Shown: piece after piece, positions 36,199 to 45,118 of the stretch | Layout of the letters: the number at the start of each line of letters is the position of its first letter | How positions within the stretch are numbered: position 1 is the first letter of the stretch | Source of the DNA: a virus | Virus record (IMG/VR): IMGVR_UViG_3300026484_000105 | Location: 1 to 64,000 of that record | Length of the DNA: 64,000 nucleotides | Reading direction: 5' to 3' (one strand) | Position numbers and translations under genes: made by a program | Notes under the pieces: generated by a model | The model's database searches: none | The model's input: only the letters and a program-made list of their open reading frames with translations | What the model was told of the DNA's origin: nothing

Positions 36199-36408
36199 TT
36201 AGTTTTGTAAAAGACTATTTTTTAATTTTATAGAAACTATGTTAGAAACCATACTAGTGTTGTTTTCTAATTCTTCTATAGTTTTGGGACTATATAGAAC
36301 ATCATCTTTGCTAGATGTTAGTCTATTGATGGTACTTGTAGCTATTTTGGCAATCATAATGATCATGGCCTCATTTTGTGATATTGGTTCTTTACTACTA
36401 ACTTTCAT
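36199..36408 (-). CDS. Small hypothetical protein, 69 aa
   Basis: A strong AAAGGAG site precedes the ATG. A short helical protein with Met/Ile-rich residues 14-24 (MIIMIAKIATS), amphipathic rather than clearly transmembrane. It lies 12 bases upstream of the 440-aa gene start and probably heads that unit. Function unknown. Confidence 0.55.
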   Translation of the reverse strand: MKVSSKEPISQNEAMIIMIAKIATSTINRLTSSKDDVLYSPKTIEELENNTSMVSNIVSIKLKNSLLQN

Positions 36409-36440
36409 TATATCTCCTTTTATATTTACATTTCATTAAA

Positions 36441-36465
36441 ATGGTATTGGGACAACCAATACCAT
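36441..36465 (-). terminator. Hairpin terminator after RNA polymerase beta gene
   Basis: A perfect 10-bp stem (ATGGTATTGG with CCAATACCAT) and 5-base loop lies four bases after the beta stop codon at 36470; the minus strand continues into TTTTAATG. Confidence 0.8.
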
Positions 36466-36469
36466 GCTG

Positions 36470-37534
36470 TTAATTAAAATACATCTCAACCGCTTTATCG
36501 CGTATGATGTTAAGTAATGTACTTGTAGTACCAACAATATTTGGACTACTAACTATCCTAGCGGCTATAGATCTACTGGAAAACATAGCCTCAACTTCTA
36601 TGCCATCTTCGGTTTTTATATCATAATTAAACACATCCCCAATAGTTGTTTTAAGCTGATGTCCAATAATAGCTTTATCACCTACACCCATACCTACTTC
36701 ATCTTTTATGCTAATTTTTATTTCAACATTTCCTTCAGTAAGAGGATTGCCTTTTATAGAGTAAGAGCTATTAACTTTACCAGTTATTGTTTTATTCATA
36801 TTCTCATCAGCAATTAGTTTATTGGAAGCCTTTACTAATTCTTTTAAAGTGGGACTCAGATCCTCTGTATCGCAATTATAATAAACAGTTATCTTAGTTA
36901 TAATGCCACGCATCTTAGCTTTTGGACTTCTATTTTTAATATTTTGTAGAACCTGTAAAGACTCTTTATCGAGATTACGCTTATCTATAAAATCATTACC
37001 ATCACTTATAGTAAATAAAAGATTATTGGGTTCAACCTTATCTTTTAGTTTAACTATATTCAATATTTCATCTGTAGCTTTAACTATGAAACTCTTGGAC
37101 TTAATTATACTAGTACCTAACCTATTAGTCGTCTTTGACGAAATTGTACAAGAATCCTCATATGTTTCAGTATTCTCCATAAGACCAACTTTTACGGTAG
37201 TACCAGTTTTATAAATAACTCTAGTGCTATCAAAAATATCTGGTTCAAAAAACTGTTTGTCGTACGAAATGGTGTTGCCATTCTTAAATACGTCGCCTAC
37301 CTTTAGATCGGTTATAATTGTATGTAAATAAGAAACGCCAGCTTCTTCTTTGGTATTCCACTCACCAAGTTTAACGTTCACTATCTTACCACTTTTATAT
37401 TTTATCTTAATATATGATTTTTTAACCTCCATAACTATACCATCTTCTTTAGCCATATAACAATAGTTCATATCTAGTTTATATGGTAAGATTGCTTCAT
37501 GTCCAGTTCTTACAGCAGGAACCCTCATCTCGCT
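36470..37534 (-). CDS. RNA polymerase beta subunit, exon 2 (C-terminal 354 aa)
   Basis: This piece begins with SEMRVPAVRTGHEA, matching the VGTGME region of bacterial RpoB. It continues into a YMAKEDGIV barrel-type segment and contains GVGDKAIIGHQL (about exon residue 281), the counterpart of the GDKMAGRHGNKG active-site segment. It ends with an ARIVSSPNIVGTTSTLLNI segment, the counterpart of SRMNIGQILE. It therefore stops before the last conserved beta region (clamp/switch), which must be in another gene or missing. An in-frame ATG exists at 37537 but has only a weak site; the group I intron just upstream makes splicing to the exon at 38114-41191 more likely. If unspliced it could also be made as a separate protein. 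Confidence 0.85.
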   Translation of the reverse strand, partial: SEMRVPAVRTGHEAILPYKLDMNYCYMAKEDGIVMEVKKSYIKIKYKSGKIVNVKLGEWNTKEEAGVSYLHTIITDLKVGDVFKNGNTISYDKQFFEPDIFDSTRVIYKTGTTVKVGLMENTETYEDSCTISSKTTNRLGTSIIKSKSFIVKATDEILNIVKLKDKVEPNNLLFTISDGNDFIDKRNLDKESLQVLQNIKNRSPKAKMRGIITKITVYYNCDTEDLSPTLKELVKASNKLIADENMNKTITGKVNSSYSIKGNPLTEGNVEIKISIKDEVGMGVGDKAIIGHQLKTTIGDVFNYDIKTEDGIEVEAMFSSRSIAARIVSSPNIVGTTSTLLNIIRDKAVEMYFN

Positions 37535-38113
37535 CATACCTATAGTATGACTATTCTGAATATTAATAAAGTTTACATTATCTTTACATAGATCGTTACT
37601 CTATGCGATACAGTTATAAATATTTAAATCAGTAATTAATTTATAATTACATCTCATAAATAACCCCTATATGTTAATACTGTGTATTCATATAAAGCTT
37701 GTGATTAACCGTATCTCTATGGGATTTCCCCATATGATGAGACTATATCTTCAACCAATGTTATCATCTCATTGGCTGTAAACCATTTCCATTTAAAGGA
37801 TGTCTCCTACCTACATTTAGGCCGTACTCCCAATTGCGGGATAGTCGTTGAACACATACCTTTAATAAGGTACTTCGCTGCGGATCACCAATTACAATCA
37901 CAGTGACATTAATTACAACTAACTACTGATAAGGTAGCCTTGAACATTAACATTTGATCTTGCTGACTACTTAAAGCCATACATATATCTTTTACTATAC
38001 CCTAGTGGTTAGCTAGGCCCCAGACTCTTCATCCTCATGTTACCATGGTCTGGTTAGTGTATATGTCTTTACGGTTTCCCCGTCAATTAGATTTATTTAT
38101 TTTTACAACCATT
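37535..38113 (-). ncRNA. Group I intron in the RNA polymerase beta gene, about 579 nt, no ORF
   Basis: Read on the minus strand, the region has the group I core: GGGGAAACC near the 5' side, GTTCAACGACTATCCC (R-type element, about 37836-37851), and GAAGATATAGTCTC (S-type element pairing in P7, about 37740-37753). Much of this is shared with the intron at 45119-47117. It has no open frame. Proposed ends: the last exon base T at 38114, with a possible four-pair P1 (CAGU with GUUG), and terminal G at 37535. Exact ends are inferred: this junction gives LASAISSEMRVPAV, and a shift of one or two codons is possible. Confidence 0.85.
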
Positions 38114-41100
38114 ACTGATTGCCGAAGCTAAAATTAACCTCTTTGGATCATCATTTGTGCTGGCAGGAGCCAATAAGGCACTTGTTGATAGGTAATTTTC
38201 AGGTTTAAGTTTGCCCTTATCAGTATCAACCATACCTCTAACAGTGTTTAATTTCGGACTAGCAGACATATACGCAGATACAGCAACATCACCACTATCT
38301 TTAACTCCCTCTGAAATAACACCTATTTCACTACTATGGATAACCCTTGTGTCCATAGACATACTTTCTTTAGACCTACCTCCAGAACCAAGGAATGTAA
38401 CATCCTCATTTTGCTTAAGCGATGCTATTGGGTTTAGATTATCAACTAACATTGAAGTACTGTCATCATTTATGTCTCTCCAAACTGCAAAAGGAGCCAT
38501 AGTGATCTTAGCCTTAGAAAAGACATTCTTATTTTCAAAATCCCTTATACTCTTAATAAGTTCTGTGTATAACATTCCAGATACACGCTCATAACCTTTT
38601 ATAAGCATTCCGTTGGCATTGTTTGGATTTATATAATTATTATCCAATAATAACTCAGCGGCTCTTATCAATAGCCCCTTAAATGTTTTTGGTTCCTTTA
38701 TGATTTCAAGAATAGATTCGGTTATAGGATCTACAAACATATCTTCCATTAACTTAATCTCATTAACATATAGAGGACTTAAGTCCATGTTATTAAAAAG
38801 TATAGGAAAGGATTCTTTTTTATCTAATAGACCATAATCAATATCCTTAAGTATTTTTGCCATTGTAGTAAACCCACCAAATATTAGAGTAGCTAGTTTA
38901 TCGTTCCTCGTTAACACTATCTTCTTATCCTTGAAGGTAACGACGTACTCATCTGGTTTTAAACTATAACGCTCTGTTCTTTTAAGAACGGTGTGCTTTG
39001 CTCTTAATAATTTTAAAAGACTAGTTATACCAAGATAATATGATAATAGTATAGCTATAGGTAGTCTCTTTTTAAATATCTTTATAACTACTGTTTCTAT
39101 AGGCATGCTAGAAGTATCTATGCCTAACTGTTCAAAAATATTAGGTAACTCTTTTAGTTTAGAACCGTTAGCTTCATACAGATTGTTATCGAAATCCATT
39201 AGAATTGGTAAACTATTAGCTGATGATCCAACAATTACATATTTACCATTTTGTTCTATGATAATGGTTTTAGCCTTAATATTCTTAACAAGATCTCTAC
39301 GATTCTTATAATCAAAGCTATATTTGTTCTTACCTACATTAAACATTCTTATATATTTACCAATATACGCATATAGATTTGGTACTTTTACATCCATTAG
39401 TTTAACTGGCATTAAAACAACATTGGATATAGTCTTATTAGTTTCCGTACTAGCTATAAGTTTCTTTCTAAACCAAAAACCAATATCATCTTTTTTCATA
39501 TCAGCCTTAGTTATAAATGACTTACCAAAATAACTAGTTAACGCAACCTTATTAGAATCTATCTTTCTTATAGGTTTATCGGTTCTTTGTTTGCGCATTT
39601 TATACGTATTGCCAGAAACTTTAAATTCACCATTTTCATTTATAACAGGAATCTTAAATACTAACTTACTTGGCTTGCCAGTAAGGGGTTTAATATCTAT
39701 AGTATGCGTTTCAACTCCACCCAATACAGTATTGTCTATCTCTACAGTATGGTCTTTTATAACTATATCAGCATTTTGTATAGAGTATATAGTTCTTGTT
39801 ATATCCTTAACAAAAATATTCTTTATATAATGTCTGTCCATAGCTCTTATTGGATTTTTTAATGAGGATTTATCTTTAATTATATTTATATCTGGGATAA
39901 CAGCATCCTCCTCAGGTATCTTTAGATCGCCATCTGTTATAGTAAGTAACTCTTTTAATGATTTACCATCTCCATAAGGCGATTTAGCTCGTTGTTGATG
40001 TTCCAAAGCAGCCTTGAGGTTTTCAGTTTCCTTTTTAGAAAGAAGTTTATTTTCAGACAGTACATCTATCTGTTTATTTAATTTTAATACCTGATCTATA
40101 TCCTCATTCTTTATATCTGATAGAGATTTAAATTCAGATTCTATATCGTCTACAAATTCCTTAGCTGCATCAACAGACATTATCTCATCACTTATCCTAT
40201 TATAATCAATCTCTTGCTCATCTACCTCAAAGTCACTGTTTAAGATCGCATCAGGATCTATAACCTCTTTAGTATCATCCACATCAGTTATGGCATCAAT
40301 ATCTTTATTATCTAGATTATTCTTCAATTCGCCTATAGTCATCGCCCCATTGACAGTTAATTTTTTTAAGAAGATTAGGAACATCTTTCTTAAAGTTTTA
40401 GCATCAACTTTTTGTATAGGACTATGTACATCATATTCCCTAACAGCAGATATCAACTTATATAAATTTAATAATGTTAATTTATTATTATAAACAAACA
40501 TAAGAGTTATATTGTTGGTATTAGATAATTTTACATCATTAAGTAATGATTTCCTTAAAAGTTCAGGTGTTAGATATCTCCATATCTCTAACAGATTCAA
40601 ATGTTTAGGCGTCGGAAAGTGCTCCAATACTAAATGGTTTTCTAATTTGGTATACTTTTCAAAATGAACTACATCAGGTATATTGGCTGGTACCTCTAAC
40701 ATAATATACGTATGTCTTGTATTCGTACTTAAAACCGATAGTTGTTCAGTCATGGTTTTGAATGCATTTCTCCATTTGTGATATTGCATCATTGGGTTAG
40801 GTCTGTAATGATGTACTGCATTTAAAGCTCCATAGTTATAAATTAGTAGTGTATTTTTAGATACCTTTAAAGTTTTATATAATGGATTTAAAAACTTAAT
40901 ATTGAGATTATTCTTTTTAAAATCCTTTATTATGTTCTTTATCTTTAATGTTTTAAAGTTAAAATTACCTATAGGCGATTTATATTCATATATAGTAGCT
41001 ATTATAGGTTTGCTTGAATTTTTTAAATAACCTAAATCTAAAGATGGGCATACTGGTACATCACTTACCTTAAACCATACTAATTCAGAGTTTTTTGGGA

Positions 41101-41191
41101 ACACCATTTCCGTATCTAAAATTATATTCGGATTAATGAATTGGTTTATTTTACGAACGCCAACACTTCTATACAGTTGATCATGTGTCAT
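38114..41191 (-). CDS. RNA polymerase beta subunit, exon 1 (N-terminal 1026 aa)
   Basis: The start has an AAGGAT site. Conserved beta features are a VINENGEFKVSGNTYKMRK segment (counterpart of the FIINGxExV region) and DNLNPIASLKQNEDVTFLG (about 917-935), the counterpart of DQNNPLSEITHKRRISALG in the fork-loop/rifampicin region. RVIHSSEIGVIS then matches VHPTHYGRVCP, and the exon ends in DDPKRLILAS, the counterpart of DDANRALMG. Reading through the intron gives six or seven unrelated residues and a stop at 38093. Together with exon 2 the protein is about 1380 aa. It would form the catalytic core with beta' and transcribe phage genes. Confidence 0.9.
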
Positions 41192-41287
41192 ATTTATATC
41201 CTTTTATTGTAGTTTTCAAAGAAACCCTTAACAAATAACTTTTATAATGCCAGCAGATAAATGAAATAAAAGATAAAAGGAAAATAA

Positions 41288-42604
41288 ATGAATAAAACAT
41301 TTAAAACGATAAAGTCATCAGTAGGTAAACATAGCTATAATTTTCTAGCATTGCCAGATACTAAAGCTTTTAAAATAGAAGTAGTATTTGATTACGGTTC
41401 TAACTTAGAAAACCATTATTATAAAAAGTACGGTAAGAAGGTATTTGGTATAAGTCACCTTACAGAACATTTGTGTTTTAAATCTCCTGTTGGTTATGAT
41501 AGCGATAAATTGCTTGCCGAATTAAAAAAGAAAGGTAATAGGAATGCCAGTACTGGCCCAACACACATTAACTATTTCTTTAATACTATCATGGAGAATA
41601 TGGAATTCGGTATAGATGCAATTACTAAAGTAGCATTTAATGATTTTAGTAGAATAACTGATGAAGAGTTTGAATCTGAAAAATCAGTGGTTATGTCTGA
41701 AGTTGGCAGATACAATGATGATAAGCAAACTATGTTTAGTCTAAACACTAAGAACGCCTTAATGGGTACTGATAAAGATGATAACATTCTTGGTAGTGTT
41801 GAGATCTTAAAAGATGTTACTCTTGATGATTGTAAAAAGATCAGAGCGTTAACATTACAAGAAGCTAAGGTATGGTTTAACATAACATATGATCCAATGG
41901 AATATGTTAATGAAGATGATGTCATTGAACATATTGAAAGAGTACTAGATGACATTGATATAGTACAACAAGATGTTTCTATTGGTAGATATGAATATTA
42001 TAAACCAATTACTATTAAGAAAGATGAAATTGTTTTACCATCTGAATCTGATCGTACAATCATTAATCTTGTATTTGAAACTGATACTAACGTATGGGTT
42101 AGAAGCATGATAAACTATTATGTTTCTGCACTTGCTGATGAAACATCTCTTTACAATACAATCAGAGATAGACATGGTTTAACATATGGCGTTACATTCG
42201 GTAAAGATGATATTATGAACGTTGATCATACTAGATTAGTTGTTGATGTTGCTCCAGATAAAATCGATCTTACTATGGAACTTATAGAAGAAGTTATGGT
42301 TAAAAGTAGTGGGAAATTCAATAGAGAAATATTCGAAGAACTTATGGCCAATAGAAAGTTGAACATCACTATAGAGAGATGTAATCCAAAAACATATGGT
42401 TTCTTATTTAATACTGAAGTAGATCATCCTGAATTACTTGCTCCATTTAAAGATGTACTCGAAGACAACATTTCAAGTATAGATGAAATATTTGATGATA
42501 AATACATCACATTTGAAGCTGCAAAACAATATATGAACGAATTAGTAGAAATAACTAAATCTAAATCATATAGTAAGGTTATAAGTGAAAAAATAAAAGA
42601 TTAG
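41288..42604 (+). CDS. M16-family (insulinase/pitrilysin-type) zinc peptidase, 438 aa
   Basis: The inverted zinc motif HxxEH is present as HLTEH at 57-61, and the downstream Glu ligand as SEVGRY with Glu about 138, 77 residues later as in insulysin-type enzymes. A DRHGLTYGV segment in the second half matches the conserved R-x-x-x-GL-(A/T)-Y signature of M16 C-terminal domains. At 438 aa it is like the compact single-chain bacterial and mitochondrial-type M16 proteins. AAAAGGA precedes the ATG. Its substrate is unknown; processing of a virion protein or degradation of host peptides are possibilities. It is transcribed divergently from the RNA polymerase beta gene. M16 enzymes are rare in phages. 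Confidence 0.88.
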   Translation: MNKTFKTIKSSVGKHSYNFLALPDTKAFKIEVVFDYGSNLENHYYKKYGKKVFGISHLTEHLCFKSPVGYDSDKLLAELKKKGNRNASTGPTHINYFFNTIMENMEFGIDAITKVAFNDFSRITDEEFESEKSVVMSEVGRYNDDKQTMFSLNTKNALMGTDKDDNILGSVEILKDVTLDDCKKIRALTLQEAKVWFNITYDPMEYVNEDDVIEHIERVLDDIDIVQQDVSIGRYEYYKPITIKKDEIVLPSESDRTIINLVFETDTNVWVRSMINYYVSALADETSLYNTIRDRHGLTYGVTFGKDDIMNVDHTRLVVDVAPDKIDLTMELIEEVMVKSSGKFNREIFEELMANRKLNITIERCNPKTYGFLFNTEVDHPELLAPFKDVLEDNISSIDEIFDDKYITFEAAKQYMNELVEITKSKSYSKVISEKIKD

Positions 42605-42634
42605 CATACAGTATAGCTTTTGCTATACTGTATG
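42605..42634. terminator. Bidirectional hairpin terminator
   Basis: A perfect 13-bp inverted repeat with a TTTT loop lies immediately after the peptidase stop and before the minus-strand stop at 42636. Confidence 0.85.
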
Positions 42635-42635
42635 T

Positions 42636-43610
42636 TTAACATACGCCAAGTAAAGTATTTAACTCTATCTCGTTTGATTCCACATTCACAATATAATGTA
42701 ATTGTCTGGGGTTAACATCTTTATTTTCCTCATAGAACTTAACTATAGCCTTATGTAAATCAGTTGTACCTTTTAGCTCATCTAAACTATTAGTATAATC
42801 ATTCTGCTCGCCAGTTAAAGGTAGTTGTTTATACTTCTTAATATATGCACAATCATCTACGTTATGTACTACATTTGTTTCTCCTCTACGTACAACCTTG
42901 TCCATTTTAACCTTGTATTTATGCCAATTAGGACCTTGAACCTTACCATGGATTAAAGCTTCTAATTCTAGATTATCTAATTTAAAAGGTTTCTTACTTT
43001 CAACAACAGCAACAACCAAGTCGTAATCTATGTTCTTATGTAACCTGACCAGAGATTGATCTGATAATTTAGAAGCTATTTCTTCACCATCGATATTTTC
43101 TAAAGGATAGCCATTAAAGTTGACACCTAAGTTTTCATGATGTATGATCATTCCTTTTGGTTTTACCACATTTTGCTCCTCATCTTTATCATCACTGTCT
43201 TTATTTCCATTTATAATAGTAAATTTCATACTGCCATTGGCAACACTCCATTCCTTATTGATAGGTCTGCAATCAGTACAACCTACATCAATAATTCTAT
43301 ATTGATTATATGATCCAAAGCCATAATAGTACTTATTACCATTCTCGTCTACAAGTACCACCCCTGTTTCTAATGCTTCTGCTAACTCGCCCGCATCCTT
43401 TAAAACTATCTTATCTTCAACCTCCATTTCCTTTACAGAATTGTAGATTTTACTGTCTTTAGGCAAATAGTCTAAGATAATATCTTTTTCCAAAGCTACT
43501 ATTTCAGGGTTTGTTCCCTTTACATATTCTTCAACTAGTTCAGAATCATGATACTCTGCATTATTATATCTTTCTAAGATATCAATTTTTAAATCTTCTT
43601 TAACGCTCAT
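42636..43610 (-). CDS. Hypothetical protein, 324 aa
   Basis: A strong AAAGGAT site precedes the ATG. The protein is acidic and mixed, with a VLVDENGNKYYYGFG segment near residue 85 and two Cys in a GCTDCRP segment near 110. A charged low-complexity stretch lies near 135-145. No family is recognised. It is the last gene of the unit that starts at 44857, so it is likely expressed with the deoxyribosyltransferase-like and zinc-ribbon proteins. Confidence 0.65.
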   Translation of the reverse strand: MSVKEDLKIDILERYNNAEYHDSELVEEYVKGTNPEIVALEKDIILDYLPKDSKIYNSVKEMEVEDKIVLKDAGELAEALETGVVLVDENGNKYYYGFGSYNQYRIIDVGCTDCRPINKEWSVANGSMKFTIINGNKDSDDKDEEQNVVKPKGMIIHHENLGVNFNGYPLENIDGEEIASKLSDQSLVRLHKNIDYDLVVAVVESKKPFKLDNLELEALIHGKVQGPNWHKYKVKMDKVVRRGETNVVHNVDDCAYIKKYKQLPLTGEQNDYTNSLDELKGTTDLHKAIVKFYEENKDVNPRQLHYIVNVESNEIELNTLLGVC

Positions 43611-43619
43611 TTTAATCCT

Positions 43620-43775
43620 TTATATGTATGATTGAGAATCCTCAGTAAGTTTAATTCTCTTGACTTTTTCTAATATATCTGGAATCAATATTTCATTAAC
43701 ATATTTCCATTTACAATCACCGTTAGAATAAACATCTATTGTTATATGTAACCTAGATATTATTCTGTTCTCCAA
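43620..43775 (-). CDS. Possible small protein, up to 51 aa, non-ATG start
   Basis: The 150 bases between the genes at 43610 and 43760 hold an open minus-strand frame ending at TAA 43620, with protein-like composition (VYSNGDCKWKYVNEI). No ATG is available. TTG at 43775 or a codon just after the GGAG at 43774-43771 would have to serve as start, overlapping the end of the upstream gene. The ribosome-binding site of the next gene lies directly after its stop. It may also be a decayed gene. Confidence 0.35.
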   Translation of the reverse strand: MENRIISRLHITIDVYSNGDCKWKYVNEILIPDILEKVKRIKLTEDSQSYI

Positions 43776-44248
43776 TTAGTTATGAAAGATGAAAACATTC
43801 CACCATTTGCTACAATGATACTCAGCATAAGTTTTATCTCAATGACAATCGTACCTCTTTCCAATATATCTCTTCTATAGCCAACCGAATAATCTGTTAC
43901 AATAGTATCCTGCATTAATGCTTGATTGTATATTGGAGCCTGTACGGACGCTGCATGTACGTACAATTCAAATGGTGTTGCTTTACATACATCTATTAAG
44001 AATCTTTCACCGCCATTACCATCTCCATCTTCCTTATACTCCTCCCTTAATTTATAGTTGTTGTCAAAGATTCTACTTAACTTATTATCAGAAGCAATAA
44101 AATCTCTAACTTCCTCCAGATCCATAAAATTAACTACAGTTTTGCCACAACAATTACATTCAATAAGTGATTCAGTACTAATAGGGTTATTGATACCCTC
44201 TTCATTTATATCATCACTACAACATACTGGGCATACTAAATATTTCAT
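43760..44248 (-). CDS. Zinc-ribbon protein, 162 aa
   Basis: Two Cys clusters near the N-terminus, CPVCC (6-10) and CNCCGK (about 31-36), form a probable zinc ribbon. The rest is helical with a PFELYVHAASVQAP segment and a hydrophobic C-terminal strand. AAAAGGAT precedes the ATG. No known family is recognised; zinc-ribbon proteins of this size in phages are often nucleic-acid or protein-binding accessories. It lies in the unit starting at 44857. Confidence 0.65.
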   Translation of the reverse strand: MKYLVCPVCCSDDINEEGINNPISTESLIECNCCGKTVVNFMDLEEVRDFIASDNKLSRIFDNNYKLREEYKEDGDGNGGERFLIDVCKATPFELYVHAASVQAPIYNQALMQDTIVTDYSVGYRRDILERGTIVIEIKLMLSIIVANGGMFSSFITNWRTE

Positions 44249-44314
44249 AACGCATCCTTTTTTACTAATGGTTTGACTACTGATTTATCTACTTCTTTAT
44301 AACTGTGTTAGACA

Positions 44315-44857
44315 TTACGAACTTAATGCATTATGGCTGTCATAAACTATATCTTTAAATTCTGGATCAGTTGCTATCTGTACATGTCGATCAGATTCAA
44401 TCTGACATGGTTCCAGTTCTATTTTAATGTTGTTATCAGAATTAAACTCAGTATCCACTTTAAGCAAGTCTAATTGCACTAGTAGTTCTCTAGTATCATT
44501 AACATAAGTTATACCATCTCCATGTATGAACATGCTTGTATTTTTAACATCATGACCAAGTACAAAGATCTTCTTCAGTTTACCTTGTCCTAATCTTGCA
44601 GTAGCATATCCTAATTCATAGAACATACCAACACCTCTATTGCCATTATAGAGCATAATGAATACGTCGCTATCATCAATAGCTTTAATGTCTTCCATAG
44701 CCTGCTTATTACAAATCTCAATATGTTCGCTAAATGGTTTACAGTCCAAATGTTTAGACCAGTCAATACTACATTTATGGCCCTTCTCTTCTAATGTTTC
44801 TTTCAAGATACGAAATGCTGATGTGTCTTGGGACTTAGCTGCTAAATAAAATTTCAT
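44315..44857 (-). CDS. Nucleoside 2-deoxyribosyltransferase-like protein, 180 aa
   Basis: The protein begins with a KFYLAAKSQD strand-loop, has a D-x-DVFIMLYNG strand (about 70-80) followed by RGVGMFYELGYATA, and then a KIFVLG strand. This is the core arrangement of the nucleoside 2-deoxyribosyltransferase/DUF4406-like fold, with the Glu of YELG as the probable catalytic residue. Known members exchange or hydrolyse the glycosidic bond of deoxynucleosides or NAD-like compounds. In a phage this could serve base salvage, base modification or defence against nucleotide-signalling systems. The AAGGAAG site and the candidate promoter at 44879-44915 lie directly upstream. Confidence 0.75.
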   Translation of the reverse strand: MKFYLAAKSQDTSAFRILKETLEEKGHKCSIDWSKHLDCKPFSEHIEICNKQAMEDIKAIDDSDVFIMLYNGNRGVGMFYELGYATARLGQGKLKKIFVLGHDVKNTSMFIHGDGITYVNDTRELLVQLDLLKVDTEFNSDNNIKIELEPCQIESDRHVQIATDPEFKDIVYDSHNALSS

Positions 44858-44878
44858 CTTCTCTTCCTTAAGTGTTAT

Positions 44879-44915
44879 TTGATACTACCGTGTATCTATA
44901 TTAATAATATATAAT
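44879..44915 (-). promoter_or_regulatory. Candidate phage promoter with GATAC-n6-GTATC palindrome
   Basis: On the minus strand ATATATTATTAATATAGATACACGG leads into the palindrome GATACACGGTAGTATC (44881-44896), 23 bases before the ATG at 44857. It shows the same order, spacing and nearly the same bases as the copies at 5526-5562 and 62545-62582. Confidence 0.65.
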
Positions 44916-44951
44916 TAAATAAAACTGGAAAGTTAGTAAGGAAATTAATCC

Positions 44952-45118
44952 CTACCAACTTAATGTTTTAGCTACAATATCAATTACAGTATTAGATGCA
45001 GAATACGTTAGATTACCCTCAGGGGTTATATAAAAACTTCTTTTTCTAAAAGTTTCATGTAATTCATCTATGGCTTCTTTTGTATGTAATATTACATATG
45101 AGCATTTATCACCATCAA
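44952..45118 (-). CDS. RNA polymerase beta' subunit N-terminal part, exon 2 (55 aa)
   Basis: The first two bases complete a Phe codon begun by exon 1, giving GADFDGDKCSY, the catalytic Mg-binding motif of RNA polymerase (NADFDGDQM in bacteria). The next residues (HTKEAIDELHETF) match the HVPLS-x-EAQ-x-E region. The exon ends at 44952 in TLSW. The remaining beta' must be encoded elsewhere, as in other giant phages with split beta'. Reading back into the intron without splicing gives an unlikely basic peptide beginning MRAREVHKRT, which I reject. Frame check: 1450 + 167 = 1617 bases, 538 residues plus stop. Confidence 0.85.

Noticed and set aside
37561-37720. tRNA-like structure in the gap near the beta gene
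   Set aside because: No cloverleaf with an acceptor and TpsiC arm could be formed; the region is explained by the group I intron.
38093-38113. Natural C-terminus of RNA polymerase beta (NGCKNK)
   Set aside because: These residues are read-through into the group I intron; the conserved continuation is at 37534.
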